This document shows, in pieces, positions 1-8,597 of a stretch of 45,425 nt of DNA. This DNA comes from Roseomonas sp. (lineage in GTDB: Bacteria > Pseudomonadota > Alphaproteobacteria > Acetobacterales > Acetobacteraceae). The stretch is from positions 1 to 45,425 of the forward strand of contig JADCFA010000017.1 of the NCBI GenBank assembly GCA_020249775.1, read 5' to 3'. Each line of letters begins with the position of its first letter. Within the stretch, counting starts at the first letter, position 1. The position numbers and the translations under genes are program-made. A model generated the notes under the pieces. That model was not told where the DNA came from. It worked only from the letters and a program-made list of their open reading frames with translations, and made no database searches.

Positions 1-556
1 CCGCGATGCCCATCCGCTTCGTCAGCCTGGCCACATGCAGACGCCCAGCCGAAAAGCCTTCCTTTTTCAGTAGGCCCTGCATCATCCGACTGCCCGCGAA
101 AGGGTATTCCAGATGCAATTCATCGATCCGGCGCATCAATGTCAGATCGGCCGCCGGAACCGGGCGAGAGACGTAGTAGAGCGTCCCCCGGCTTATGCTG
201 AGTGCCTTGGCCTGTTTCGCCAGAGGCCGGGCGTGCTCACGGTCAATCATCGCTTTGCGCTCAGCAATCCCGCCTTGGTGAGCGCGCCTGCTAAAAAAAA
301 AATCATTCGTGAGCGTCAACTCCCCTATCTTCACGTGGAGTTCTTTCACATCAACCGGTGGCGGCGCTTCCGGCTTGCCTTCGCCGAAAATCCCGGCAGC
401 CCCTTCAAGAAGCTGATCCCGCCACGTCTTGATGACATTCGCGTGGACATCGAATTGGGCAGCCAGTTCGGCGAGCGTCTTCTCGCCCTTCACAGCGGCA
501 AGCGCCACCTTGGCCTTGAAGGCAGGGCTGTGGTTCCGGCGGGGTCGTCTCGTCAT
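1..556 (-). CDS. IS3-family transposase OrfA plus N-terminal part of OrfB, fused in one frame (partial)
   Basis: Reading left from the ATG at 556 gives 185 codons without a stop before the window edge. Residues 1 to about 60 match IS3 OrfA (MTRRPRRNHSPAFKAKVALA followed by a helix-turn-helix with AELAAQFDVH). From about residue 105 the protein matches the N-terminus of OrfB (ERKAMIDREHARPLAKQAKA, later RRIDELHLEYPFAGSRMMQG). In relatives these are two frames, OrfA ending shortly after a sequence like GLLSAK. Here ten T residues in the coding strand (A10 at 293-302) join them, and the junction reads FFFSRRAHQGG instead of the expected FLAGALTKAG. The other frame, read from a six-T version, would end OrfA at a TGA just before the MID of OrfB. 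So the T-run either mutated the element or is a slippage site that makes the fused transposase. A Shine-Dalgarno-like CAGGAGAC lies just upstream of the ATG. Confidence 0.72.
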   Translation of the reverse strand, partial: MTRRPRRNHSPAFKAKVALAAVKGEKTLAELAAQFDVHANVIKTWRDQLLEGAAGIFGEGKPEAPPPVDVKELHVKIGELTLTNDFFFSRRAHQGGIAERKAMIDREHARPLAKQAKALSISRGTLYYVSRPVPAADLTLMRRIDELHLEYPFAGSRMMQGLLKKEGFSAGRLHVARLTKRMGIA

Positions 557-648
557 GGTGTCTCCTGTTCACGGCTTCATGCCGCTCTCAGGCAGAAAAT
601 CCACTTATACCGGATGTGCAGATTATCCGAGTTGGCTCTGGCGCGCCT

Positions 649-659
649 GGGGCGGTTCA
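649..659 (-). repeat. Probable outer terminal inverted repeat of the IS3-family element
   Basis: On the minus strand this reads TGAACCGCCCC, beginning with TG as IS3-family ends do, about 93 bases upstream of the transposase ATG. Its partner repeat and the 3-bp target duplication cannot be checked because the element leaves the window, so this is a tentative boundary. Confidence 0.4.
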
Positions 660-791
660 GACTATCATAATGATCTGCACCGAAACTCGTGCTTGCGCAT
701 TCGCTTGTATCGTGAGTTCACAGCAATCCAAGCCTCCAACCAAGCCGGCCGCCCGGTTCGATTGAGGCCGCTCCACTTGTTCTGTTTACAG

Positions 792-1784
792 TCACTTATC
801 GGTGGTATTGTTACCCGCGTATCTTTCGGGCTGCTCACGCACCAATTGTCGCCAGTAATTCAGAACATTGGAGACAGTCTCTTCGAAGGGATGCATTGGC
901 CGCCAGCCAAGCATGACTTGGGCCCTTTCATTTGAACCAACAATAATCGGCGTCTCAGAGGGCCGCATTCGGGATGGATCACGCTCTACCGATATCCGCA
1001 CATTGGATTTTCGGATAAGTTGTTCCAAAATATCTCCAATTCTTACCGCTACACCAGCTGCAATATTGATAGGCGTCCCAGAGGGGATCAAAGGTGAGTT
1101 CATGATCGCCAGAACATAAGCTTGTGCGACATCACGAACATCAAGAAAGTCTCGGCGCGCATCAAGATCACCAACGCGAATAACCGGTGGCGCCAAGCCT
1201 GCCTCGATCCGAGCAAGCTGCTTGGCAAACGCCGGGAGCGCAAAAGAATCCGACTGCCCTGGGCCGCTATGGTTGAACGGCCTTAATCGAATGTTTTTCA
1301 ACCCTCGATACCCAAGCGCGCCAAGGGCAAGATCTGCTGCCGCCTTGGATGCTGAGTACTCTTCCATGGGGGCCAGCAATGCGCCCTCATCCAGGGGAAG
1401 GCCTGATCTCGCGCTTGCCCCATAGATAAGTCCTGAGCCGATGTTGATCAAGCAGCACGATGATTCATCTTGCATTATCGCACGCGCCAAATTGAGCGTA
1501 CCGTGCAAATGTACCGCCCATGCGAGGTCCGGAGTAGTGTCCGAGGCAGTCACGGCAGCGATCCCTGCCAAATGGAGAATATGCGTCGGTTTGAATTCAT
1601 CAAGAAATACCGCCACCGCGGAAGCGTCGGTGATATCCAGGCTACGAACCATGCCCAGTTGAGGATACTGCCCACCGAACTTTGATGTGGCAACAATTTC
1701 AGCATCATTTCCGAACTGGCGCCGAAGCCCTTCAACAACATACGGCCCAACAAATCCGGCGGCACCAGTCAATGCGATTCGCAT
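792..1784 (-). CDS. rmd: GDP-6-deoxy-4-keto-D-mannose reductase-like NAD(P)-dependent sugar epimerase/dehydratase
   Basis: This 330-residue extended SDR probably reduces GDP-4-keto-6-deoxymannose to GDP-D-rhamnose for surface polysaccharide. The sequence shows the N-terminal nucleotide-binding motif TGAAGFVG (residues 6-13), an HLAG segment at 71-74, and the catalytic Tyr143-x3-Lys147 (YSASK). The tail ends with NNTTDK. It starts 20 bases after the stop of gmd, which makes the substrate of this reductase, so the two form one operon in pathway order. The start is the ATG at 1784. Base composition is AT-richer than the chromosome to the right, which suggests acquisition by transfer. The alternative is another nucleotide-sugar 4-reductase such as a fucose synthase-like enzyme; the family is certain, and the specific product is inferred from the gmd neighbour. 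Confidence 0.82.
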   Translation of the reverse strand: MRIALTGAAGFVGPYVVEGLRRQFGNDAEIVATSKFGGQYPQLGMVRSLDITDASAVAVFLDEFKPTHILHLAGIAAVTASDTTPDLAWAVHLHGTLNLARAIMQDESSCCLINIGSGLIYGASARSGLPLDEGALLAPMEEYSASKAAADLALGALGYRGLKNIRLRPFNHSGPGQSDSFALPAFAKQLARIEAGLAPPVIRVGDLDARRDFLDVRDVAQAYVLAIMNSPLIPSGTPINIAAGVAVRIGDILEQLIRKSNVRISVERDPSRMRPSETPIIVGSNERAQVMLGWRPMHPFEETVSNVLNYWRQLVREQPERYAGNNTTDK

Positions 1785-1804
1785 ATCGACCCCAGCTTAT
1801 CTCT

Positions 1805-2815
<1,011 letters not shown>

Positions 2816-3008
2816 CTACACTGCGTTGGTCACGATGAATGGACGCATGCGGCATAACGTTCTTACGTCGCATATGATTTGGTTTTGAAGCGCAAATCCT
2901 TGGCGATCGGAAGCTATACCAATAATGCTTGAGGATACTCCAGCCCCAACGGGCCTGTCACCTGGGCCTGGCAGGGCGCCAATTGACCGCCCCAATGATT
3001 GAGACATG

Positions 3009-3158
3009 TCATTCGATAGTGACCTTCTGGCGCCGCGCGATGATGGGGCGCAGCATGGCGTAGCGCTTCGGGTGTGGTGATCTGTCACTAACCTTTACGG
3101 CCTCGATCTTGAAATCGCGGCGGGATTTTCGCCTCGTCGTATTCACTTTCTGGTTCAC
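3009..3158 (-). pseudogene. Remnant of a transposase OrfA N-terminus
   Basis: A 49-codon minus-strand frame from a GTG at 3158 contains TTRRKSRRDFKIEAVKV, which resembles the N-terminal start of IS3-family OrfA proteins (commonly RRKFSREFKIEAVKL). After about residue 25 the resemblance is lost and the frame ends at a TGA at 3009. It is far too short to be active and has no partner OrfB, so I read it as a decayed insertion sequence. The resemblance is by eye only. Confidence 0.45.
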
Positions 3159-3231
3159 GGGTCACTCTCTTATCTGCATATTCACAAACTTGGCTGCTGC
3201 CAATCACGTCACGGACCATCTCACCATAGGT

Positions 3232-3340
3232 GGCGCCTCCAGAACCGCACGCTGGATCTCGATTTCCATGGTCTTACGGCCGAAAAAACGTTCGAGTTCG
3301 CAGACTCAGTTTTCAAGCTTACGAGGGCGGCTCAAGGGGA
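3232..3340 (-). pseudogene. Remnant of an IS3-family OrfA C-terminal coiled region
   Basis: The minus strand reads LSRPRKLEN, then a stop codon, then VCELERFFGRKTMEIEIQ and a few more residues. The segment ELERFFGRKTMEIEI matches the conserved end of OrfA in one IS3 subgroup (typically ELERLLGRKTMEVEIL). The internal stop and the lack of flanking similarity show it is dead. It lies on the wrong side of the N-terminal remnant at 3009-3158 for the two to be one simple gene, so at least one rearrangement or two different elements are implied. Confidence 0.5.
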
Positions 3341-3552
3341 AACTCCCTCAGCGCACTTGACGGCTTCTTGCCCGCCTTGGCGGCAGTCCGGTGCTGAATC
3401 CTGATGAGCGCCCCTCCTCATATACTGGGCGCATCTGCCAAGCACCCGCCGCTTACGTCGTTCTGCCAAGCATGGGAACCAAGCACTCGCGCCCTAGCTT
3501 AAGGCATTTCTGACCGCTACTACGCTTTCCCACCGTGCAGTCTGCCGTTGGG

Positions 3553-4548
3553 TCAGGCTCCCGCACGCTGTGCGGGTTTCGCACCGCTTGGCTTGCTTGC
3601 CCCAAGCAGCCGTCGCGATTCAAACAAGCCCATCAAGCCGCGTGGCATGAAAAGAACAAACAGCACCAGCAGCAGCCCATAAATCAACGGCGCCGCGCCA
3701 ATCAGCCCTGTGCCGAAAAAGACCCGCAGCACCTCTTCCAACCCAATGGTGAACAGCGCGCCAAGCGTGGGGCCAAGTGGTCCATACATGCCGCCGGCAA
3801 TGGCACCGAAGACGATTTGCAAGGATATGCCAAGGCCAGCCGAGGTTTCAGGGTTCAGGTATAGTCTGTATTGCGCCATCAATGCTCCCGCCAAGGCCGC
3901 GAGTGCCGCGGACACCACCGTGACCTTCAGCTTTTCCCATGCCACGCGAATACCAATGGACGCGGCCGCATCCTCATCTTCGCTAATCGCGGAAAGTGCC
4001 TGCGCGGACATGGACCGGTTCTGCAAATGCCAAATCAGAATACCAATCGCCCAGGCGCCAAGCGTGATCCACCAGAAACCGCTTTTACTGAACTGCATGG
4101 CGCTGAAGGCAGCGTCCGGCGCGAGGCGCGGTGTCATGCCAAGCGAACCGCCTGTAATCCCACGCGCCGCAGTGACAAAAATACGCACGATTTCCCCCGC
4201 AGCAAGGGTAACAAGCGCGAAGTAATGCCCCACGACGCGCAAGCGAAAACAGGGCCAACCCAGTAGCGCGCCAGCAGCCGCGGCAATCACAACGCTGATG
4301 GGAATGCCAATCCAGGGTGAAACCCCGTAGAGATTCCACATCATGGCCATGCCATAGGCACCGATGCCAGTGAAGGCGCCATGACCGAAGGAAACCTGGC
4401 CAAAGCGCCCCATCATGGCCCAGCCAGTACACGCCAAACCCAATAGAAAGGCGGTGATCAAAAGATGCAGCAGATATTCCGGCGGCGAAAGCAGCGGCAC
4501 GCCTGCCAGAAGCACAAGCGCCAGGATTGAAGCTAGGGTCTTGTTCAT
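3553..4548 (-). CDS. livM: Branched-chain amino acid/amide-type ABC transporter permease (LivM family)
   Basis: Second inner-membrane subunit of the importer encoded by the five genes 3553-8218. The 331-residue protein begins MNKTLASILALVLLAGVPLL, has about nine or ten hydrophobic segments, and carries the LivM signature GRFGQVSFGHGAFTGIGAY near residue 50. It also has the cytoplasmic loop ISEDEDAAASIGI that contacts the ATPases, and FGAIAGGMYGPLGPTLGA in the C-terminal half. I chose the ATG at 4548 because it overlaps the TGA of the upstream permease (ATGA), which indicates translational coupling. The frame stays open further upstream, but that part would lie wholly inside the upstream gene. 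It is the last gene of the operon. The transported substrate cannot be told from the permease. Confidence 0.9.
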   Translation of the reverse strand: MNKTLASILALVLLAGVPLLSPPEYLLHLLITAFLLGLACTGWAMMGRFGQVSFGHGAFTGIGAYGMAMMWNLYGVSPWIGIPISVVIAAAAGALLGWPCFRLRVVGHYFALVTLAAGEIVRIFVTAARGITGGSLGMTPRLAPDAAFSAMQFSKSGFWWITLGAWAIGILIWHLQNRSMSAQALSAISEDEDAAASIGIRVAWEKLKVTVVSAALAALAGALMAQYRLYLNPETSAGLGISLQIVFGAIAGGMYGPLGPTLGALFTIGLEEVLRVFFGTGLIGAAPLIYGLLLVLFVLFMPRGLMGLFESRRLLGASKPSGAKPAQRAGA

Positions 4549-5408
4549 CGCGCGAAAAGCCCCCGGGGCCGGACGAACATGATGATGATGAAGAATAGGA
4601 AGGCGAAGACATAGGACCATTCGGTAGTGCCCCAAAAGCCGCCAACCGAAATGATAACGCCCATCAAAAACGCCGCCAGGAATCCACCCAGCATATTACC
4701 AAGGCCCCCCATCACACAGATCATGAAGGTAATGGGCCCGAAGGACAGGCCAACAAAGGGGTGAACGTCCAGCTGCACCAGCAATAGGCAGGCAGCAAGC
4801 CCAGCCAGAGAACCACCGACTGCCGATGCAATCAGATAGATGCGGCGCGGATCAACACCCATCAGCGGCATCACTTCCCGATCGCGCGCAATCGCGCGAA
4901 TGGCCGTACCGACATAGGTGTATTTCAGGAATAGCCAGAGCAGCGCCGCGCCAACCAGGGCCGCGATAAAGGCGGAAAGCTTGGTCCCGGAGATGAAAAC
5001 TTCCCACACCTCCATCGGCGGCATATCCACGCCAAGGCTGCGAAATTCAGTACTGAACACAAGGGTGGCGCCACCCTGCAACACGAAAAGAACACCGCCA
5101 GTAGCCAGGACCTGATTGATTGGCGGCGCTGTCAGCAAGGGCCGCACCACAAGCACATGCAGCAGCACCCCAAGCACGGCAAGACAGGGTAAGCAGACGG
5201 CAAAAGCCATCCATAGAGGCCATCCCATCTGGTTATACAAATACCAGACAATATACATGCCAACCATGACCAGCTCAGCATAACAAAGCCAGACAACGTC
5301 AACGACACCAAACACCAGATTGAGCCCCAGCACCGGCAGCGCGAATACACCGCCAAGCAGGATGCCATTGATCAGTGCTTCAAGCAGAAAGGGATCAAAA
5401 ATGCTCAT
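4545..5408 (-). CDS. livH: Branched-chain amino acid/amide-type ABC transporter permease (LivH family)
   Basis: Inner-membrane permease of 287 residues with multiple membrane segments starting at about residue 10. The LivH-type elements are visible: LINGILLGGVFALPVLGLNL near the N-terminus, the coupling-loop region RAIARDREVMPLMGVDPRRI near residue 170, and MICVMGGLGNMLGGFLAAFL in the C-terminal half. It pairs with the LivM-like protein encoded by the overlapping downstream gene and is driven by the two ATPases encoded just upstream. The start is the ATG at 5408, 3 bases after the LivF stop. No unusual feature was seen. Confidence 0.9.
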   Translation of the reverse strand: MSIFDPFLLEALINGILLGGVFALPVLGLNLVFGVVDVVWLCYAELVMVGMYIVWYLYNQMGWPLWMAFAVCLPCLAVLGVLLHVLVVRPLLTAPPINQVLATGGVLFVLQGGATLVFSTEFRSLGVDMPPMEVWEVFISGTKLSAFIAALVGAALLWLFLKYTYVGTAIRAIARDREVMPLMGVDPRRIYLIASAVGGSLAGLAACLLLVQLDVHPFVGLSFGPITFMICVMGGLGNMLGGFLAAFLMGVIISVGGFWGTTEWSYVFAFLFFIIIMFVRPRGLFAR

Positions 5409-5411
5409 GGC

Positions 5412-6134
5412 TCAATGCATCCCAAGATAGGAACGGCGCAGTACGGGGTCAGCGGCAAGCTCCGCCGATTTGCCTTCAGCGGCCACGCGTCCGGTTTCCA
5501 GCACATAGGCACGGTCAACCACGCGCAGCACCTGCGCGACATTCTGTTCGACAATCAGCACCGTGAGCCCTTCCTGTCTGATGCGGCGCACCAGATCGAA
5601 AACCTGTTGCACGACCAAGGGCGCCAAACCGGCGGAAGGTTCATCCAATAGCAGGATTTTCGGCGCGCACATCAGCGCACGACCAATGGCGCACATTTGC
5701 TGCTCACCGCCCGACATGGTGCCCGCCAACTGATGCCGACGCTGTGCCATGCGCGGGAAAAGATCATAAACATGATCGCGCCTTTCGGCGAAATGCGCCC
5801 GCGCGGATTTGGCGTAGGCCCCGACCTTCAGGTTTTCTTCCACCGTCAAATGCGGGAAAAGGCGACGGTTTTCCGGCACATGCGCAATGCCAAGTTCGGG
5901 CAGCAAATGTGCCGGCACCTTTGTCAGATCCTGATCTCCATAGCGAAGCGTGCCGGCACTCGGCCGCAACAATCCAGAAATCACCCTGAGCAAGGTTGTC
6001 TTGCCTGCACCATTGGGACCGACCACACCCACGGCTTCGCCAGGTTCCACCCGCAGCCCGACCCCAAACAACGCGGAAAAATCGCCATAACCGGCCTGGA
6101 TGCCGGAAAGTTCAAGCGTTGCTGCACCGTTCAT
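5412..6134 (-). CDS. livF: ABC transporter ATP-binding protein, LivF family
   Basis: Cytoplasmic ATPase of 240 residues that powers the importer together with the LivG-like protein. It has Walker A GPNGAGKTTLLRV (about 39-51), the ABC signature MSGGEQQMCAIGRAL, Walker B ILLLDEPSAGLAP, and the H-loop region reduced to LIVEQNV as is usual for LivF proteins (Gln where many ABC ATPases have His). The ATG at 6134 overlaps the stop of the LivG gene (ATGA), so the two ATPases are translationally coupled and probably made in equal amounts. Confidence 0.92.
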   Translation of the reverse strand: MNGAATLELSGIQAGYGDFSALFGVGLRVEPGEAVGVVGPNGAGKTTLLRVISGLLRPSAGTLRYGDQDLTKVPAHLLPELGIAHVPENRRLFPHLTVEENLKVGAYAKSARAHFAERRDHVYDLFPRMAQRRHQLAGTMSGGEQQMCAIGRALMCAPKILLLDEPSAGLAPLVVQQVFDLVRRIRQEGLTVLIVEQNVAQVLRVVDRAYVLETGRVAAEGKSAELAADPVLRRSYLGMH

Positions 6135-6883
6135 GCCGCGCGTGCCTCCGGCGGGCCGAGATAGACTTCAGCGACGCGTTCATCTTCCTGCGCCTCCTGC
6201 GGCGTGCCGGTGAAAATCACGGCGCCGTGATCCAACATGACAACCTTATCCACCACGGAAAGCAGCACACCCATGATATGCTCGACCCAAACGATTGTGA
6301 TGCCGCGTTCATCACGAATACGTTTCAGCATATCCGCCGCCGCTTGCATTTCCGCCGTATCCAGGCCGCCCAAAGATTCATCAGCCAGCAGCAGGCGCGG
6401 TTGTGTAGCCAGCGCACGTGCCATTTCCAATTTCTTAAGGCCGGCGGCGCCCAAGCCACTGACCCGCGCCGTGTCATCATCGGGCAATTGCGCAAGGCGC
6501 AGCGCATCGCGCGCCCGGCGTTCTGCCTCTGCTCGGTCAATGCTTTCGCCAGCCCCGTAATGCGCCGCCAAAACCGCATTCTCGAATAGCGAAAGGCTAC
6601 GAAATGGCCGCGGAATCTGGAAAGTACGCCCAATACCGCGGCGACAGACGTCTTCTGCCGCCAGGCCAGCAATTTCCTCACCTTCCAACATCACCGAACC
6701 GGCGCTTGGCTTGAGCATGCCGGCAATGCAGTTGAAGGTCGTGCTTTTGCCCGATCCATTGGGGCCAAGCAGCCCCATGATCTCGCCTTTCGCTACGGTG
6801 AAGGCCACGTTGTCCACGGCGGTGAAGCCGCCGAACCGTTTGGTCAGACCTTCAACGCGCAGCAGCGGTGCTGCGCCAGACAT
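6131..6883 (-). CDS. livG: ABC transporter ATP-binding protein, LivG family
   Basis: ATPase of 250 residues, partner of the LivF-like protein. Walker A is GPNGSGKSTTF (about 40-50). The family insert with RTFQIPRPF is present, and the H-loop lies in VWVEHIMG. Two elements are looser than in textbook ABC ATPases: the signature region reads GLGAAGLKKLEMARAL rather than LSGGQ, and Walker B reads LLLADESLGGLD with Ser instead of Pro after the Glu. Such variation is common in the LivG branch, so I expect an active protein. It begins at the ATG at 6883, directly abutting the stop of the binding-protein gene. Confidence 0.9.
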   Translation of the reverse strand: MSGAAPLLRVEGLTKRFGGFTAVDNVAFTVAKGEIMGLLGPNGSGKSTTFNCIAGMLKPSAGSVMLEGEEIAGLAAEDVCRRGIGRTFQIPRPFRSLSLFENAVLAAHYGAGESIDRAEAERRARDALRLAQLPDDDTARVSGLGAAGLKKLEMARALATQPRLLLADESLGGLDTAEMQAAADMLKRIRDERGITIVWVEHIMGVLLSVVDKVVMLDHGAVIFTGTPQEAQEDERVAEVYLGPPEARAA

Positions 6884-8218
6884 TCAGCGTGCCGCATAGG
6901 GGTGGCCGGCGGGTAGCGGGAAGACCGGCGGGCCGCCGGCAATGGCGCTTGGCCAAATGACCTTAGCCTTGGCGTTTTCATACTGCATTACCACGGCCAC
7001 GGAGCGTTCATTCTGCCCTGACATGGTATGCCCTGGCGGATTGAATTTTACGCCATAGCCCTGAATGGTGCCCCCCACCGGAATATCCACCTGCAACGCG
7101 GATTGGCGCAGTGCATCCGCTGTCATGCCGCCTGTACGCGCAACTGTCGGCTTCAGCACATTTTCCAGGAATACCCAGGTATTATTGAAACCCATGGAGG
7201 CATGTGTGGGCAGATCATTCATCCGGTGCTTGGCCTGGAAGCGGCGCACAAATTCCTGTGCCAGCGCCGCCGCATCAGGGGTGAGCTTGCTGTGATCCAG
7301 CATTTGGGTGCCGGCGGGATCAACATTACAAACCCCATTCATATCGGCCCCGAAGGTCTCGGCCAGGCGATCAATCTGCGAATAGCCCGCGCCATGCCCA
7401 ATCAGTGCCTTGAAGCGCAGACCGCCCGAGCGTGCTTGGCGCAAGAAAAGCGTAATGTCTGGGTTATAGCCGGCATGCAGGATCACATCCGGCCTTTCAC
7501 GCCGGAGCTTGGTGATCATGGTGGAAAGGTCCGGCGCTGACGCCGAATAGCCTTCCTTCATCACCAATGGCATGTTGCGCGCCCTGCATTGTTGTTCAAT
7601 GCCAGTGGCGACACCGGTGCCATAAGGCCCATCTTCATAGATGACGGCAATGCGGATGCGTTCTGGTGCCACGCCAAATTTGGACTGCGCATTTTCCTGA
7701 ATGACAGAAACGGAACCCTCAGCATATTGATCCGAATGTACCGTCGGACGGAAGACGTATTGGAAATTCTTGTCCTTCAGCACCGCAGTGGCGATGGCGC
7801 TGGTAATCCACATGATTTTCTTGGCTTGTTCGAAGCGCTGCGATAACGGCACGGCATGCGCTGAAGAATAAATGCCTGTGACCACTTCCAACCTTTCCTG
7901 GCCCAGCAGGCGTTCCGCCTCGTTGATGGCAACATCGGCCTTGCTCTGGCTATCGGCGGTTACCGCCTGCACCGGGCGGCCACCCGCGCCACCCCGTTCA
8001 TTGAATAACTCAATGGCGACTTCGGCTCCCCAGAACAGCGGCTGGCTGCCGGCGCCAGCGAAGGGGCCGGAAAGATCGGTCATGACACCAACGCGCAGCG
8101 GTTCACCGCGCGCGGGGCCTTGTGCCCAGGCTCTCGGCGCGGCCGGCACGGTGGCAGCAAGGCCGAGGCCAGCACTGGCCTGCAATAACTGGCGGCGGCT
8201 GGAGGAAATATCCTGCAT
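6884..8218 (-). CDS. ABC transporter periplasmic substrate-binding protein (branched-chain amino acid/amide family) with Tat signal
   Basis: Periplasmic receptor of the importer and first gene of the five-gene operon. The 444-residue protein starts with a twin-arginine type leader: SRRQLLQ at 7-13, then a hydrophobic stretch GLGLAATVPAA and an Ala-rich cleavage region ending near AWAQ. The mature part opens with EPLRVGVMTDLSGPFAGAG, the typical first strand and ligand loop of the LivJ/amide-binding fold, and continues with RPVQAVTADSQSK and VVTGIYSSAHAVPLSQ. Export by Tat implies folding before export. The ligand is unknown; this family also binds amides, urea, and aromatic or short-chain acids. 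The start is the ATG at 8218 with AAGGGAGAA upstream. Confidence 0.9.
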   Translation of the reverse strand: MQDISSSRRQLLQASAGLGLAATVPAAPRAWAQGPARGEPLRVGVMTDLSGPFAGAGSQPLFWGAEVAIELFNERGGAGGRPVQAVTADSQSKADVAINEAERLLGQERLEVVTGIYSSAHAVPLSQRFEQAKKIMWITSAIATAVLKDKNFQYVFRPTVHSDQYAEGSVSVIQENAQSKFGVAPERIRIAVIYEDGPYGTGVATGIEQQCRARNMPLVMKEGYSASAPDLSTMITKLRRERPDVILHAGYNPDITLFLRQARSGGLRFKALIGHGAGYSQIDRLAETFGADMNGVCNVDPAGTQMLDHSKLTPDAAALAQEFVRRFQAKHRMNDLPTHASMGFNNTWVFLENVLKPTVARTGGMTADALRQSALQVDIPVGGTIQGYGVKFNPPGHTMSGQNERSVAVVMQYENAKAKVIWPSAIAGGPPVFPLPAGHPYAAR

Positions 8219-8538
8219 GGCGTTCTCCCTTGGAATTTTTGGACTAATTAACCCAAAGCCAAGCCCGAGCCGCCGCCGCCGTCAAGCGGTGAGATTGGGG
8301 GCGCACAATCATCAAGCTTCGGCCACCCTAGGAGCACTCTTTGGCGATGTCTGGCCCCGAACAATTGCCAAATGCCGCCACTGGTGGTGCGATTCATGCT
8401 GATCTTTCCCGCCCGGCCATCTCCCCCCGCACCACAAGCCGCCTGTTTGGCGGGCCGATCCACGCTGCTGCCGGGAACCGACAGTAGCGATCGGACCGCC
8501 AGCGTAAAATGCGTGCCGATAGAAACGGCTGGAGGCGC
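8219..8538. other. Intergenic region upstream of the ABC transporter operon
   Basis: About 320 bases between the binding-protein start and the bc1 terminator. It must hold the promoter of the minus-strand transporter operon. Short frames exist on both strands but have low-complexity, arginine/proline-rich translations and no convincing ribosome site. I saw no recognisable RNA gene, operator or repeat. Confidence 0.5.
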
Positions 8539-8570
8539 AAAAAAAACACGCGCCCCGGCAGGGGCGCGTG
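8539..8570 (-). terminator. Rho-independent terminator of the cytochrome bc1 operon
   Basis: A perfect 10-bp stem, CACGCGCCCC (8547-8556) against GGGGCGCGTG (8561-8570), with a four-base loop. On the minus strand it is followed by eight T residues (8546-8539). It lies about 27 bases after the cytochrome c1 stop. This is the strongest terminator in the window. Confidence 0.93.
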
Positions 8571-8597
8571 CTTTTGCCTACAGCGTTTCAGAAGCGA

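Larger units (their letters stand above)
1..659 (-). mobile_element. IS3-family insertion sequence, truncated by the window edge
   Basis: The minus strand encodes an OrfA-type helix-turn-helix segment followed by the start of an OrfB-type integrase region, the standard order for IS3-family elements. The outer end is placed at 659, where an 11-base end-like sequence (649-659, TGAACCGCCCC reading inward) precedes the transposase start by about 90 bases, a normal spacing. The other end and the DDE catalytic domain lie outside the window. The element sits immediately 3' of the AT-rich gmd/rmd pair, so it may have taken part in bringing that pair in. The family assignment is firm from the protein; the exact boundary is an inference because the second inverted repeat cannot be seen. 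Confidence 0.72.

Noticed and set aside
429-935. Plus-strand open frames over the IS element and rmd
   Set aside because: They are antisense shadows of recognisable minus-strand genes and their translations have no family features.
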